From Tabrizicola thermarum (GTDB taxonomy: Bacteria; Pseudomonadota; Alphaproteobacteria; Rhodobacterales; Rhodobacteraceae), in the NCBI RefSeq assembly GCF_003574395.1, contig NZ_QMJY01000014.1, forward strand, positions 50,395-114,394: a DNA stretch of 64,000 nt. The letters are read 5' to 3'. Both the position numbers and the translations under genes were made by a program. Shown here piece by piece: positions 25,089 through 34,553 of this stretch. Under the pieces are notes generated by a model, which had not been told where the DNA came from, made no database searches, and saw only the letters and a list, made by a program, of their open reading frames with translations. Position 1 is the first letter of the stretch. Each line of letters opens with the position of its first letter.

Positions 25089-26003
25089 ATGCTGACCGTC
25101 CTCTTCGCCGCCCCCGCGCTCTGGCCCGAATACGAACCCCACCTGCCCGCCGCCCTGGCCGAGGCCGGTCTCACCGCCCGGATCGTCACCGAGGCCGCCC
25201 CGGCCGAGGTCGACTACATCATCTACGCCCCCGCCTCGCCCTTGCAGGACTTCACCCCTTACACCCGCACGAAGGCCGTCCTGAACCTCTGGGCCGGGGT
25301 CGAGAAGATCGTGGGCAACCCGACCCTGACCCAGCCCCTCTGCCGCATGGTCGACCCCGGCCTGACCGAGGGGATGGTGGAGTGGGTGGTCGGTCACACC
25401 CTGCGCCACCACCTCGGCATGGACCGCCACATCGTGAACCCGGGCCATGTCTGGGACCCGACCTGCCCGCCGCTGGCCCGCGAACGTCCCGTGACGATCC
25501 TTGGCATGGGCGCGCTGGGATCGGCCTGCGCCGAGGCGCTGCGGGCGCTCAACTTTCCGGTCACAGGCTGGAGCCGCACCGAAAAGCCCGGCCAGCTGCA
25601 CGGCGCGCAGGGGCTGCGCCAGGCGCTGTCCACTGCGCAGATCCTCGTCACGCTTCTGCCGAAGACGCCCGAGACCGAGAACCTGCTTGACGCCGACCGC
25701 CTTGCCCTGCTTCCCAGGGGCGCGGTGATCCTGAATCCCGGCCGGGGAGCCCTGATCGACGATCAGGCCCTGCTGGCGGCGCTTGACGCAGGCCAGATCG
25801 GCCATGCCACGCTGGACGTCTTCCGTGTGGAACCCCTGCCGCAGGACCACCCCTTCTGGTCACACCCGAAGGTCACCGTCACCCCCCACATCGCCGCCGA
25901 TACGCGGGCCGTCACATCGTCCCGCGTGATCGCCGAGAACATCCGGCGGGGCGAGGCGGGCGAGCCCTTCCTGCATCTGGTGGACCGCGCGCGCGGCTAC
26001 TGA
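25089..26003 (+). CDS. Glyoxylate/hydroxypyruvate reductase A-type D-2-hydroxyacid dehydrogenase
   Basis: A 304-residue D-2-hydroxyacid dehydrogenase. The NAD(P)-binding region is VTILGMGALGSACAEALRALNFPVTGWSRT; the catalytic triad pattern follows: Arg in LNPGRGALIDDQALL, Glu in FRVEPLPQDHPFW, and His in VTPHIAADT. The N-terminal substrate domain starting MLTVLFAAPALWPEYEPHL is typical of GhrA. It reduces glyoxylate or hydroxypyruvate with NADPH. The ATG at 25089 was chosen because the 25 codons upstream in frame are not family-like. It is a single gene after the mre hairpins. Confidence 0.88.
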   Translation: MLTVLFAAPALWPEYEPHLPAALAEAGLTARIVTEAAPAEVDYIIYAPASPLQDFTPYTRTKAVLNLWAGVEKIVGNPTLTQPLCRMVDPGLTEGMVEWVVGHTLRHHLGMDRHIVNPGHVWDPTCPPLARERPVTILGMGALGSACAEALRALNFPVTGWSRTEKPGQLHGAQGLRQALSTAQILVTLLPKTPETENLLDADRLALLPRGAVILNPGRGALIDDQALLAALDAGQIGHATLDVFRVEPLPQDHPFWSHPKVTVTPHIAADTRAVTSSRVIAENIRRGEAGEPFLHLVDRARGY

Positions 26004-26056
26004 TCCCGCTCATCGCCGCCGACCGGCAGGAAGGGGTTGCGGAAACGCCGTGACCT

Positions 26057-26078
26057 GTGAATGATTGATCAAATTCAC
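26057..26078 (+). promoter_or_regulatory. Dyad upstream of the glutamine-synthetase-like cluster
   Basis: GTGAAT (26057-26062) and ATTCAC (26073-26078) flank the palindrome TTGATCAA (26065-26072), in the 251-base gap before the ligase gene. It has the look of an operator for a GntR- or Lrp-type regulator, but no regulator gene is adjacent. The rest of the gap shows no feature. Confidence 0.35.
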
Positions 26079-26254
26079 GGGCGGCAATTCCCGTGACGGG
26101 GAGATCATCGCATGCGGTCAGAGCCGCAGGATACGGAAGGCGGCCCCTGCTGGCCGCGCAAGCCCGAGTTCGGCGGAGCGTCGGCGGTCTCTCGCCTTCG
26201 ACGCCGGGGCAAGGCCCCGATCCCCGACCGACAAACTCAGGAAAGAGGCACGAC

Positions 26255-27622
26255 ATGCCCGGTAATCTGACCCTTGACGAATTGAGAAAGGCCGTGAAGG
26301 CCGGAGAGATCGACACCGTGATCGCGGCCGGCATCGACATGCAGGGCCGCCTGATGGGCAAGCGCTTTCACGCGCAGTTCTTCGTGGACGGCGGCTGGGA
26401 AGAAACCCATTGCTGCAACTACCTTCTTACCGTGGACATGGAGATGACCACGGTACAGGGCTACAAGTCCTCAAGCTGGGAAACCGGCTATGGCGACTAT
26501 GTGCTGAAGCCCGACCTGCGCACGCTGCGCAGCATCCCCTGGCTGCCGGGCACGGCGCTGGTGCTGGGCGACACGCAGGACCATGCGACGCATGCCGACG
26601 TCCCCCACGCGCCGCGCTCGATCCTGAAGCGGCAGGTGGAACGCGCCCGTGCGATGGGCTTCGAGCCGATGATGGCGACGGAGCTGGAGTTCTATCTGTT
26701 CGAGAACAGCTACGAGAACCTGCGCGACGGGGGGCTGAACGCCCTGCGGACCGTGGGCGGCTACAACGAGGATTACCACATCTTCCAGACCACCAAGGAA
26801 GAGGACGTGATGCGCGCGGTCCGCAACGGGCTTCATGGCGCGGGGATCCCGGTGGAGAATTCGAAGGGCGAGGCCGAAGCGGGGCAGGAAGAGATCAACT
26901 ACCGCTATTCCGACGCGCTGGATACGGCCGACAACCACGTCATCATCAAGAACGCGATCAAGGAGATCGCCTGGGCCAAGGGCAAGTCGGTGACATTCAT
27001 GGCCAAATACGACCACCGCCGCGCGGGGTCGTCGAGCCATATCCACCAGTCGCTCTGGTCGCTGGACGGGAAGGCGAGCTTTGCCGACAAGAAGGACAGC
27101 CACGGCATGTCGGACCTGATGAAGCATTATCTGGCGGGTCAGTTGCACCATGCCCGCGACATCACCGCCTTCCTCGCGCCCTATGTGAACAGCTACAAGC
27201 GCTTCACCGTGGGGATGTTCGCACCGACCAAGGCGGTCTGGAGTGCCGACAACCGCACGGCGGGCTTCCGCGTCTGCGGGGTGCACACCAAGGCGGTACG
27301 GGTGGAATGCCGGATTCCGGGGTCGGACGTGAACCCCTATCTGGCCTGTGCGGCGCTTCTGGCGGCGGGGCTGGACGGGATCGAGAAGAAGATGGAGCTG
27401 GAGCCGGAGATGCGCGGCGACATGTATTCGGCCAAGGGCATCCGGGAAATTCCGAAGACCCTGCGCGAGGCGGCAGAGCTGATGCACCGGTCCACGATGC
27501 TGCGGCAGGCCTTCGGCGACGATGTGATCGACCACTACCACCACGCCGCCCAGTGGGAGATTTCCGAGACCGACCGCGTGGTCACGGATTTCGAACGCGA
27601 GCGGCTGCTGGAACGCGCATGA
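26255..27622 (+). CDS. Glutamine-synthetase-like gamma-glutamyl-amine ligase
   Basis: A 455-residue GS-fold ligase. It has the beta-grasp N-terminus (about 1-105), ELEFYLFE with catalytic glutamates near residue 148, the GQEEINYRYSD metal-binding segment, and ATP-binding elements around SSSHIHQSLW and the Arg loop VRVECRIPGSDVNPYLA. It lacks the NKF(E) adenylylation region layout of assimilatory GlnA and groups by pattern with PuuA/GlnA3/GlnA4, which join glutamate to amines (polyamines, ethanolamine). The next genes encode aldehyde and alcohol dehydrogenases and an FAD amine oxidase-like protein, so amine or amino-alcohol catabolism is the best inference. GGAAAGAGG lies upstream of the start. 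Confidence 0.88.
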   Translation: MPGNLTLDELRKAVKAGEIDTVIAAGIDMQGRLMGKRFHAQFFVDGGWEETHCCNYLLTVDMEMTTVQGYKSSSWETGYGDYVLKPDLRTLRSIPWLPGTALVLGDTQDHATHADVPHAPRSILKRQVERARAMGFEPMMATELEFYLFENSYENLRDGGLNALRTVGGYNEDYHIFQTTKEEDVMRAVRNGLHGAGIPVENSKGEAEAGQEEINYRYSDALDTADNHVIIKNAIKEIAWAKGKSVTFMAKYDHRRAGSSSHIHQSLWSLDGKASFADKKDSHGMSDLMKHYLAGQLHHARDITAFLAPYVNSYKRFTVGMFAPTKAVWSADNRTAGFRVCGVHTKAVRVECRIPGSDVNPYLACAALLAAGLDGIEKKMELEPEMRGDMYSAKGIREIPKTLREAAELMHRSTMLRQAFGDDVIDHYHHAAQWEISETDRVVTDFERERLLERA

Positions 27623-27623
27623 C

Positions 27624-27688
27624 CGTAGGGTGCGCATTCATGGCGCACCTTCCACACCGAACGGTGCGCCATGAATGCGCACCCTACG
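27624..27688 (+). repeat. Long perfect palindrome of the GTAGGGTGCGC family
   Basis: Two 26-base arms (27624-27649 and 27663-27688) are exactly inverted around a 13-base loop. It starts one base after the ligase stop codon and ends nine bases before the next start. Related but shorter or imperfect elements lie at 30237-30286 and 45683-45711. The fold is strong enough to modulate expression of the downstream dehydrogenases. Confidence 0.85.
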
Positions 27689-27697
27689 AGGACTGAC

Positions 27698-29074
27698 ATG
27701 AAACCCATTCAACTGATTTCCCCCGTTGACGGCCGGGTCTACGCCGAACGGATGCCGCTGACGCCCGAGGCCGCCGAGGCCGTCGTCGCCCGCGCGAAGG
27801 CCGCGCAGAAACCCTGGGCCGCGCGGCCCCTGGAAGAGCGGATCGCGCTGGTCAAGGCCGGGGTCGCCAAGCTGAACGCCATGTCCGAGGTCGTGGTCGA
27901 GGAGCTGGCCTGGCAGATGGGCCGCCCCACCCGCTATGGCGGCGAGTTCGGGGGCGTGAACGCCCGCACCGACTACATGGCCAGTATCGCGGCAAAGACG
28001 CTGGCGCCCGAGATGGTGGAGGACAGCGCCCAGTTCCGCCGTTTCCTCGCCCGCGAGCCCGTGGGCGTGGTCTTCATCATCGCGCCGTGGAACTACCCTT
28101 ACCTCACCACGATCAACACGCTGGTCCCCGCGCTGATCGCCGGGAACACGGTGGTGCTGAAGCACGCGAGCCAGACCCTGCTGGTGGGCGAGCGGCTGGC
28201 CGAGGCCTTCCATGCCGCAGGGGTGCCCGAGGACGTGTTCCAGAACGTCGTCCTCGACCACGCCACCACCGAGGCCCTGATCGCCCGGCGCAGCTTCGGC
28301 TTTGTCAACTTCACCGGCTCGGTCGCGGGCGGGCAGGCCATCGAGCGTGCCGCTGCGGGGACCTTCACGCCGCTGGGGCTGGAGCTTGGCGGCAAGGACC
28401 CGGGCTATGTGCGCGAGGATGCCAACCTCGACGTGGCGGTGGACGTGCTGATGGACGGGGCGATGTACAACGCCGGCCAATGCTGCTGCGGGATCGAGCG
28501 GATCTATGTGCATGAGAAGCTCTTCGACAGCTTCGTCGAGAAATCCGTGGCCTGGGTCGGCCAGCTGAAACTGGGCAACCCCTTCGACGCCTCGACCACG
28601 CTTGGCCCCATGGCGCACAAGCGCTTCGCCCAGGTGGTGCGCGACCAGACGGCCGAGGCCATTGCGAAGGGGGCGAAGCCGCTGCTCGATCCGAAGAATT
28701 TCGCCGATGACGGCGGCGCCTATCTCGCGCCGCAGATCCTGGTGAACGTCGATCATTCGATGCGGGTGATGCGCGAGGAATCCTTCGGCCCCGTGGTCGG
28801 CATCATGCCGGTGAAGACAGACGAGGAAGCGATCCGGCTGATGAACGACAGCCCCTATGGCCTGACCGCCAGCATCTGGACCGAGGACTATGCCACCGCC
28901 GAACGGATCGGCGCGCAGATCGAGACGGGGACGGTGTTCATGAACCGGGCCGATTACCTGGACCCGGCACTGACCTGGACCGGGGTCAAGGACACCGGGC
29001 GCGGCACCTCTCTGAGCTATCTCGGGTTCCATTCCGTGACCCGGCCGAAATCCTATCACCTCAAGAAAGTCTGA
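27698..29074 (+). CDS. NAD(P)-dependent aldehyde dehydrogenase
   Basis: A 458-residue ALDH-superfamily enzyme. Signatures: PWNYPYLTTINTLVPALIAGN, the Rossmann FTGSVAGGQ, the general base in LELGGKDPGYV, and the nucleophile Cys263 in NAGQCCCG. It would oxidise an aldehyde made by the alcohol dehydrogenase or amine oxidase partner to its acid. The ATG at 27698 follows GAGGA; upstream in-frame codons fall in the palindrome. It is four bases from the next gene, so co-translated. The combination with a GS-like ligase resembles gamma-glutamyl-aminoaldehyde dehydrogenases, but the substrate is inferred. Confidence 0.93.
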   Translation: MKPIQLISPVDGRVYAERMPLTPEAAEAVVARAKAAQKPWAARPLEERIALVKAGVAKLNAMSEVVVEELAWQMGRPTRYGGEFGGVNARTDYMASIAAKTLAPEMVEDSAQFRRFLAREPVGVVFIIAPWNYPYLTTINTLVPALIAGNTVVLKHASQTLLVGERLAEAFHAAGVPEDVFQNVVLDHATTEALIARRSFGFVNFTGSVAGGQAIERAAAGTFTPLGLELGGKDPGYVREDANLDVAVDVLMDGAMYNAGQCCCGIERIYVHEKLFDSFVEKSVAWVGQLKLGNPFDASTTLGPMAHKRFAQVVRDQTAEAIAKGAKPLLDPKNFADDGGAYLAPQILVNVDHSMRVMREESFGPVVGIMPVKTDEEAIRLMNDSPYGLTASIWTEDYATAERIGAQIETGTVFMNRADYLDPALTWTGVKDTGRGTSLSYLGFHSVTRPKSYHLKKV

Positions 29075-29078
29075 CGCC

Positions 29079-30239
29079 ATGAGCCACAACGTTCCCAGCC
29101 GGAACTGGTCCTATCCCACCGCGATCAAGTTCGGCGTCGGCCGGATTTCAGAGCTGGCCGACCACGCCAAATCCATCGGCCTGCAAAAGCCGCTGTTCGT
29201 CACCGACAAGGCGCTGGCAAGCCTGCCGATCACCCAGAACGCGCTGGACGTGCTGGAGGCCGGAGGTCTGGGCCGCGCGCTGTTTTCGGAGGTGGACCCG
29301 AACCCGACCGAGAAGAACATGGAGGCCGGGATCGCCGTCTATCTGGCGGGCGGCCATGACGGGGTGATCTGCTTCGGCGGCGGCTCGGCGCTGGATCTGG
29401 GCAAGATGATCGCGCTGATGGCGCATCAGCCGAAGAAGCTGAAGGTCTGGCAGCTGGAGGACATCGACGACTGGTGGACGCGCGCCGATGCCTCGAAGAT
29501 CGCGCCGATCATCGCGGTGCCGACCACGGCCGGGACGGGCTCGGAAGTGGGCCGGGCGGGGGTGCTGACCAACAGCGAGACGCACAAGAAGAAGATCATC
29601 TTCCATCCGAAGCTGATGCCCGCGATCACGATCTGCGACCCGGCGCTGACCGTGGGGATGCCGAAGTTCATCACCGCAGGCACCGGCATGGATGCGCTGG
29701 CGCATTGCCTTGAAGCCTATTCCAGCCCCTTCTATCACCCGATGTCCCAGGGCATCGCGCTGGAAGGGATGCGGCTGGTGTTCGAGAACCTGCCGAAGGT
29801 CTATGCCGACCCCAATGATCTTGACGCCCGGGCGCACATGATGTCGGCGGCGGCGATGGGGGCGGTGGCGTTCCAGAAGGGGCTGGGGGCGATCCATGCC
29901 TTGTCCCACCCGATCGGGGCGGTCTACAACACCCACCACGGCACCACGAACGCCGTGGTGATGCCGATGGTGCTGGACTTCAACCGCAAGGCGGTGAAGG
30001 ACAAGCTGGCCAGTGCGGCGGCCTATTGCGGGATCAAGGGCGGTTACAAGGGGTTCTATCAGCGCATCCTCGACCTGCGGGCCACGCTCGACATCCCGGA
30101 GAACCTGACGAAGCTGGGGGTCAAGGACCCCGATCTGGACATGCTGACGAAGATGGCGCTGGAGGATCCGTCCTGCGGCGGCAACCCGGTGAAGATGACG
30201 AAGAAGAACACCCGGGCGCTGTTCGAGGCCTGTCTGTAG
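29079..30239 (+). CDS. Iron-containing (group III) alcohol dehydrogenase
   Basis: A 386-residue Fe-ADH. NAD binding is at FGGGSALDLGK; metal ligands lie in TGMDALAHCLEAY and GAIHALSHPIGAVYNTHHGTTNAVV (Asp/His/His/His set). It interconverts an alcohol and aldehyde with NAD. In Streptomyces the ethanolamine pathway combines a GlnA4 ligase with such an alcohol dehydrogenase and an aldehyde dehydrogenase, a close parallel to this cluster. The stop codon lies inside the second palindromic repeat. Confidence 0.94.
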   Translation: MSHNVPSRNWSYPTAIKFGVGRISELADHAKSIGLQKPLFVTDKALASLPITQNALDVLEAGGLGRALFSEVDPNPTEKNMEAGIAVYLAGGHDGVICFGGGSALDLGKMIALMAHQPKKLKVWQLEDIDDWWTRADASKIAPIIAVPTTAGTGSEVGRAGVLTNSETHKKKIIFHPKLMPAITICDPALTVGMPKFITAGTGMDALAHCLEAYSSPFYHPMSQGIALEGMRLVFENLPKVYADPNDLDARAHMMSAAAMGAVAFQKGLGAIHALSHPIGAVYNTHHGTTNAVVMPMVLDFNRKAVKDKLASAAAYCGIKGGYKGFYQRILDLRATLDIPENLTKLGVKDPDLDMLTKMALEDPSCGGNPVKMTKKNTRALFEACL

Positions 30240-30286
30240 GGTGCGCTACAGCGCACCATCCGCCGGTGCGCCTTGGCGCACCCTGC
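30237..30286 (+). repeat. Second, imperfect GTAGGGTGCGC palindrome
   Basis: TAGGGTGCGC...GCGCACC (30237-30257) faces GGTGCGC...GCGCACCCTG (30265-30286) with a few central mismatches. It shares both outer motifs with the perfect element at 27624 and begins on the TAG stop of the alcohol dehydrogenase. Confidence 0.7.
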
Positions 30287-30298
30287 GAACGGCTTGCC

Positions 30299-31540
30299 AT
30301 GTTGACCCGTGAGACGACCGATATTGCCGTGATCGGGGCCGGGGTCATCGGCCTGACCATCGCGCTGGAGCTGATCGACCAGGGCCACGAGGTGGCGCTG
30401 GTCGATCCCGGTCCGCCGGGCATGGGCGCCAGCTACGGCAACGCTGGCACCATCGCCGGATATGCGACCAGCCCCGTGGGCACCCCCGCCGTGCTGCGGT
30501 CGCTGCCCTCGCTCCTGTTCTCCCGGACCTCTCCGCTGGCGATCCGCCACCGCGCGCTGCCGTCGCTGGTGCCCTGGCTCCTCCGCTTTCTCTGGCAGTC
30601 GTTGCCCGCGCAGACCGAACGCAATGCCCGCAGCCTTGCCGCGCTGCTGGCCGGGGCGGCGGAGCTGTGGGACGATCTGGCGCTGCGGGTGCAGGCCGCG
30701 GGCATCCTGCAAAGGCGGGGCTGCCTCTATCTCTACGAGACGCCGCAGGCCTTCACCCAGGCCTGGGCCGAACTTGACCGGCGCCGAAAACTTGGGGTCG
30801 AGGTCGATCTGATCGGCCCTGACCGGCTGGCCGCGCTGGAGCCGAACCTGCCTCCGGGCCTGGGCGGGGCGGCGCATTTCACCGGGGCGACCTTTCTGGA
30901 CGATCCCGGCCGGATGATGCGCCTGATTGCGGCGGCCGTGCTGGAGAAGGCACGCCTGATCCCCACGCGCGCCGAGCGGCTGGAGCGGCGCCCGGATGGC
31001 GTGGTGATCGAGGGGGTGGGGCTGCATCTGCATGCGCGACGGGTGGTCATCGCGGCAGGTGCCCATTCCCGGGCCCTGGCCGCACAGGCGGGCGACCGCA
31101 TCCCCCTGGACACCGAACGCGGCTATCACGTCGAATGGGACATGGCCGAGCCGCTGCTGAACCGCCCGGCCTGCCCCACGGCGCGGGGGTTCTATTTCTG
31201 CCCGATGGCAGGCCGACTGCGGGTCGCGGGCACGGTGGAACTGGGGGGCATGCACCTGCCGCCCTCGCCCCACCGCATCGCCAGGCTGGTCGAGGGCGCA
31301 CGGGCCTTCTTTCCCGACCTGCCGCAGCCGGACCGGGAGTGGATGGGCTTTCGCCCCTCGATCCCCGACAGCCTGCCGGTCATCGGCCCCTCGCGCGGCG
31401 GGGCCGAGGTGATCCTGGCCTTCGGGCACGGCCATCTGGGGGTGACGCTGGCACCGATCACCGCGCGGATGGTGGCGGGGTGGATCGACGGCCATGCGGC
31501 AGGGCCGGACCCCGCCCCCTTCCTGCCGACGCGGTTCTGA
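30299..31540 (+). CDS. FAD-dependent oxidoreductase (DadA/DAAO-like)
   Basis: A 413-residue flavoprotein of the D-amino-acid dehydrogenase fold. It opens with the FAD fingerprint [28 protein letters not shown] and the [13 protein letters not shown] element of DadA-like enzymes, and ends with the second FAD contact [20 protein letters not shown]. Such enzymes oxidise amines or D-amino acids and pass electrons to quinone. It is 13 bases past the second palindrome and the last gene of the ligase-ALDH-ADH run, consistent with releasing an amine-derived product. The start at 30299 gives the standard short N-terminus. Confidence 0.9.
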   Translation: MLTRETTDIAVIGAGVIGLTIALELIDQGHEVALVDPGPPGMGASYGNAGTIAGYATSPVGTPAVLRSLPSLLFSRTSPLAIRHRALPSLVPWLLRFLWQSLPAQTERNARSLAALLAGAAELWDDLALRVQAAGILQRRGCLYLYETPQAFTQAWAELDRRRKLGVEVDLIGPDRLAALEPNLPPGLGGAAHFTGATFLDDPGRMMRLIAAAVLEKARLIPTRAERLERRPDGVVIEGVGLHLHARRVVIAAGAHSRALAAQAGDRIPLDTERGYHVEWDMAEPLLNRPACPTARGFYFCPMAGRLRVAGTVELGGMHLPPSPHRIARLVEGARAFFPDLPQPDREWMGFRPSIPDSLPVIGPSRGGAEVILAFGHGHLGVTLAPITARMVAGWIDGHAAGPDPAPFLPTRF

Positions 31541-31562
31541 TCCGGAAAATCCACGCGCCCCC

Positions 31563-31593
31563 TTGACCTTCCCATCATGGGAAGCCCCATATG
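31563..31593 (+). promoter_or_regulatory. CueR-type MerR promoter with 19-base spacer
   Basis: -35 TTGACC (31563-31568) and -10 CATATG (31588-31593) are separated by 19 bases, the long spacer typical of MerR-activated promoters. The spacer carries the dyad CTTCCCATCATGGGAAG (31568-31584), a match to copper-type CueR operators (CTTCC...GGAAG). The copA-like gene begins 33 bases downstream and cueR is the last gene of the transcript. Confidence 0.8.
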
Positions 31594-31625
31594 CCATCAC
31601 GTCCCTGACCGACAGGAGGCGGAGA

Positions 31626-34076
31626 ATGACGGCACCTCTGAAAGACCTGACCCCCAAGACCTTGACGGTCGACCTGCCCATCGAGGGCATGACCTGCGCC
31701 TCGTGTGCAGGGCGGGTGGAGCGCGCGCTGAAGGCGGTGCCGGGGGTGACGGCGGCGCGGGTGAACCTGGCGACGGAACGGGCAGAGGTCGAGGGCACCG
31801 CCGCGCCCGAGGCGCTGATCGGCGCGGTGGAACGGGTGGGCTACAAGGTCCCCGCCCCGGCGCAGGAGCTGGCGATCGAGGGCATGACCTGTGCGTCATG
31901 TGTCGCGCGGGTGGAACGCGCGCTGAAGGCCGTGCCGGGGGTGACGGGGGCGACGGTGAACCTGGCGACCGAAAGCGCGCGGGTCGAGGGCGTGGCGGAC
32001 AGCGCGGCGCTGATCGCGGCGGTGCAGGGCGCGGGCTATGCGGCGCGGCTGGCCTCGGCCACAGTCGAGTCCCCGGCGCAGCGGCAGGCGCAGGAAGCGA
32101 AGGGCCTGGCCCGCGACCTGACCCTCGCCGCCCTGCTGACGCTGCCGGTCTTCGTGCTGGAAATGGGCGGGCATATGGTTCCGGCGTTCCACCACTGGGT
32201 GATGACGACCATCGGGCAGGGCACAAGCTGGCTGATCCAGTTCCTGCTCACGACGCTGGTGCTTGCCGGTCCCGGGCGGCGGTTCTTTGCGCGCGGGATC
32301 CCGGCGCTGCTGAAGGCGGCGCCGGACATGTCCTCGCTGGTGGCGGTGGGGTCGGGCGCGGCCTGGGGCTATTCGACGCTCGCCACCTTCCTGCCGGGGC
32401 TGATGCCGCCGGGCACCGTGGCGGTCTATTTCGAGGCCGCGGCGATGATCGTGACGCTGATCCTGCTGGGCCGTCTGCTGGAAGCCCGCGCCAAGGGCCG
32501 GTCCTCGCAGGCGATCGCGCGGCTGGTCGCGCTGCAACCCGCCGTGGCGCATGTCCGGCGGGAGGGGCGCGTCGTCGATCTGCCCGTGGCCGAGGTCCGG
32601 CCCGGCGACCTGCTGGAGCTTCGGCCCGGCGAGCGGGTGCCTGTCGATGGCCGCGTGGCCGAGGGCGCAAGCTGGATCGACGAAAGCATGGTCACGGGCG
32701 AGCCGCTGCCGGTCGAGAAACACGCCGGTGCCCGGGTCATCGGCGGCACGGTGAACCAGACCGGCGCGCTGGTGGTCGAGGCGGTGGCGGTGGGCGCGGA
32801 CACGATGCTGGCGCGCATCATCCGCATGGTCGAGGCGGCGCAGGGCGGGAAGCTGCCGATCCAGGCGCTGGTGGACCGGGTGACGCTGTGGTTCGTGCCG
32901 ATGGTGATGGCGCTGGCGGCGCTGACCTTCCTCGTCTGGCTGGCCTTCGGTCCGGCGCCTGCGCTGCCAATGGCGCTGGTCAACGGGGTTGCGGTCCTCA
33001 TCATTGCCTGCCCCTGCGCGATGGGGCTGGCGACGCCCGTGTCGATTCTGGTCGGCACGGGGCGGGGGGCGGAACTGGGGGTGCTGTTCCGCAAGGGCGA
33101 GGCCTTGCAGGCGCTGCACGACGTCAAGGTCGTGGCCTTCGACAAGACCGGCACGCTGACCGAGGGCAAGCCGGTGCTGACCAGCTTCCTACACGCGCCG
33201 GGCGAGACGCGGGAGGCGCTCTTGCCCCTGCTCGCCGCCGTCGAGGCGCAGTCCGAACATCCCGTCGCCCGCGCCATCGTGGCGGCGGCCGAGGGGATGG
33301 CCCTGCCGTCCGTCGAGGGGTTCCAGGCCCGGCCCGGGCATGGCGTTTCGGCCCGGGTCGGGGGGATGGAGATCGCGCTGGGGTCGGCGCGCGAGATGGA
33401 CAGGCGCGGGGTGGACATCGCGGCCTTCGCGGCCGAGGCGGAGCGGCTGGCCGACCGGGGCGAAACCCCGCTTTATGCCGCGCGGGACGGAAAGGCCGTG
33501 GCGCTGCTGGCGGTGGCCGACCGGGTGAAGGACACGACCCCGGCGGCGATCGCCGCGCTGAAGGCGATGGGCCTCAGGCTGGCGATGATCTCGGGCGACA
33601 ACGCGCGGACGGCGCGGGCCATCGCGCGCGATCTGGGGATCGACGAGGTGGTGGCCGAGGTCACGCCGGAGGGCAAGGTCGAGGCGATCCGCACGCTGAA
33701 GGCGCAGGGCGCGCTGGCCTTCGCGGGCGACGGGATCAACGATGCCCCGGCGCTGGCCGAGGCCGATGTCGGCATCGCCATGGGCACCGGCACAGACATC
33801 GCCATCGAGGCGGCGGATGTGGTGCTGGTCTCGGGCCGCCTGCCGGTGCTGGCCGATGCCATCGGCCTGTCCCGCGCCACGATGCGCAACATCCGGCAGA
33901 ACCTGTTCTGGGCTTTTGCCTACAATGCCGCCCTGATCCCGGTGGCGGCGGGAGTGCTGTATCCGGCCTTCGGCATCCTGTTGTCCCCGGTCCTGGCCGC
34001 CGGGGCGATGGCGCTGTCCTCGGTCTTTGTCCTGACCAATGCCCTGCGGCTGAAACGCTATGGAGCGCGCAGATGA
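31626..34076 (+). CDS. copA: Copper-exporting P1B-type ATPase
   Basis: An 816-residue Cu(I)-ATPase. Two N-terminal heavy-metal domains with GMTCASC motifs (about 20-85 and 90-150) are followed by eight spans, the ion-path Cys462-Pro-Cys464 in ACPCAMG, the phosphorylated Asp506 in DKTGTLTEG, the SEHPVARAI motif and the [10 protein letters not shown] hinge. Cu(I) is exported to the periplasm at the cost of ATP. The ATG at 31626 is preceded by GGAGGCGGAGA; longer frames run through the CueR promoter and are excluded. The stop overlaps cueR. Confidence 0.97.
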   Translation: MTAPLKDLTPKTLTVDLPIEGMTCASCAGRVERALKAVPGVTAARVNLATERAEVEGTAAPEALIGAVERVGYKVPAPAQELAIEGMTCASCVARVERALKAVPGVTGATVNLATESARVEGVADSAALIAAVQGAGYAARLASATVESPAQRQAQEAKGLARDLTLAALLTLPVFVLEMGGHMVPAFHHWVMTTIGQGTSWLIQFLLTTLVLAGPGRRFFARGIPALLKAAPDMSSLVAVGSGAAWGYSTLATFLPGLMPPGTVAVYFEAAAMIVTLILLGRLLEARAKGRSSQAIARLVALQPAVAHVRREGRVVDLPVAEVRPGDLLELRPGERVPVDGRVAEGASWIDESMVTGEPLPVEKHAGARVIGGTVNQTGALVVEAVAVGADTMLARIIRMVEAAQGGKLPIQALVDRVTLWFVPMVMALAALTFLVWLAFGPAPALPMALVNGVAVLIIACPCAMGLATPVSILVGTGRGAELGVLFRKGEALQALHDVKVVAFDKTGTLTEGKPVLTSFLHAPGETREALLPLLAAVEAQSEHPVARAIVAAAEGMALPSVEGFQARPGHGVSARVGGMEIALGSAREMDRRGVDIAAFAAEAERLADRGETPLYAARDGKAVALLAVADRVKDTTPAAIAALKAMGLRLAMISGDNARTARAIARDLGIDEVVAEVTPEGKVEAIRTLKAQGALAFAGDGINDAPALAEADVGIAMGTGTDIAIEAADVVLVSGRLPVLADAIGLSRATMRNIRQNLFWAFAYNAALIPVAAGVLYPAFGILLSPVLAAGAMALSSVFVLTNALRLKRYGARR

Positions 34077-34486
34077 TGACCATCGGTGAAGCCGCCGTCG
34101 CCAGCGGGGTCTCGGCCAAGATGATCCGCTATTACGAGGAAACCGGCCTGATCCCGCCCGCCGGGCGCACGGCCTCGGGCTACCGGACCTATGGCCCGAA
34201 GGAGGTGCAGATCCTGCGCTTTGTCCGCCGGGCGCGCGATCTGGGGTTCCCGATGGACAAGGTCGCGGATCTTCTGGCGCTCTGGCGCGACCGGACGCGC
34301 GCCAGCGCCGATGTCCGCCGCCTGGCCGAGGCGCAGATCGCCGCGCTGGAGGCGCGCATCCGCGAAATGGAGGCGATGAAGGCCACGCTTTCCCATCTGG
34401 TCCAGGCCTGCGCCGGGGACGAGCGGCCGGATTGTCCCATCCTGGACGAGCTGGGCGGCAGCCCCTGCCGCAGCGCCGGGGGCTGA
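34073..34486 (+). CDS. cueR: MerR-family copper regulator CueR
   Basis: A 137-residue MerR protein: the winged helix [26 protein letters not shown], a dimerisation helix at about 78-110, and the metal loop Cys113-x7-Cys121 (CAGDERPDC). Counted from the second ATG these become Cys112/Cys120, identical to E. coli CueR numbering. It senses Cu(I), Ag(I) or Au(I) and should activate the promoter at 31563. It starts within the copA stop (ATGA). Confidence 0.94.
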   Translation: MMTIGEAAVASGVSAKMIRYYEETGLIPPAGRTASGYRTYGPKEVQILRFVRRARDLGFPMDKVADLLALWRDRTRASADVRRLAEAQIAALEARIREMEAMKATLSHLVQACAGDERPDCPILDELGGSPCRSAGG

Positions 34487-34553
34487 GCCCGGCCCCGCTT
34501 GCACCGCAGCGCGCAAGCGGCCAAGCTGGCCCGGCAGGACAGGACCGCACCGC

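Noticed and set aside
31577..34486. A 969-codon frame overlapping copA in another phase
   Set aside because: Gly/Arg-rich shadow; only the last 137 codons (cueR) are real.
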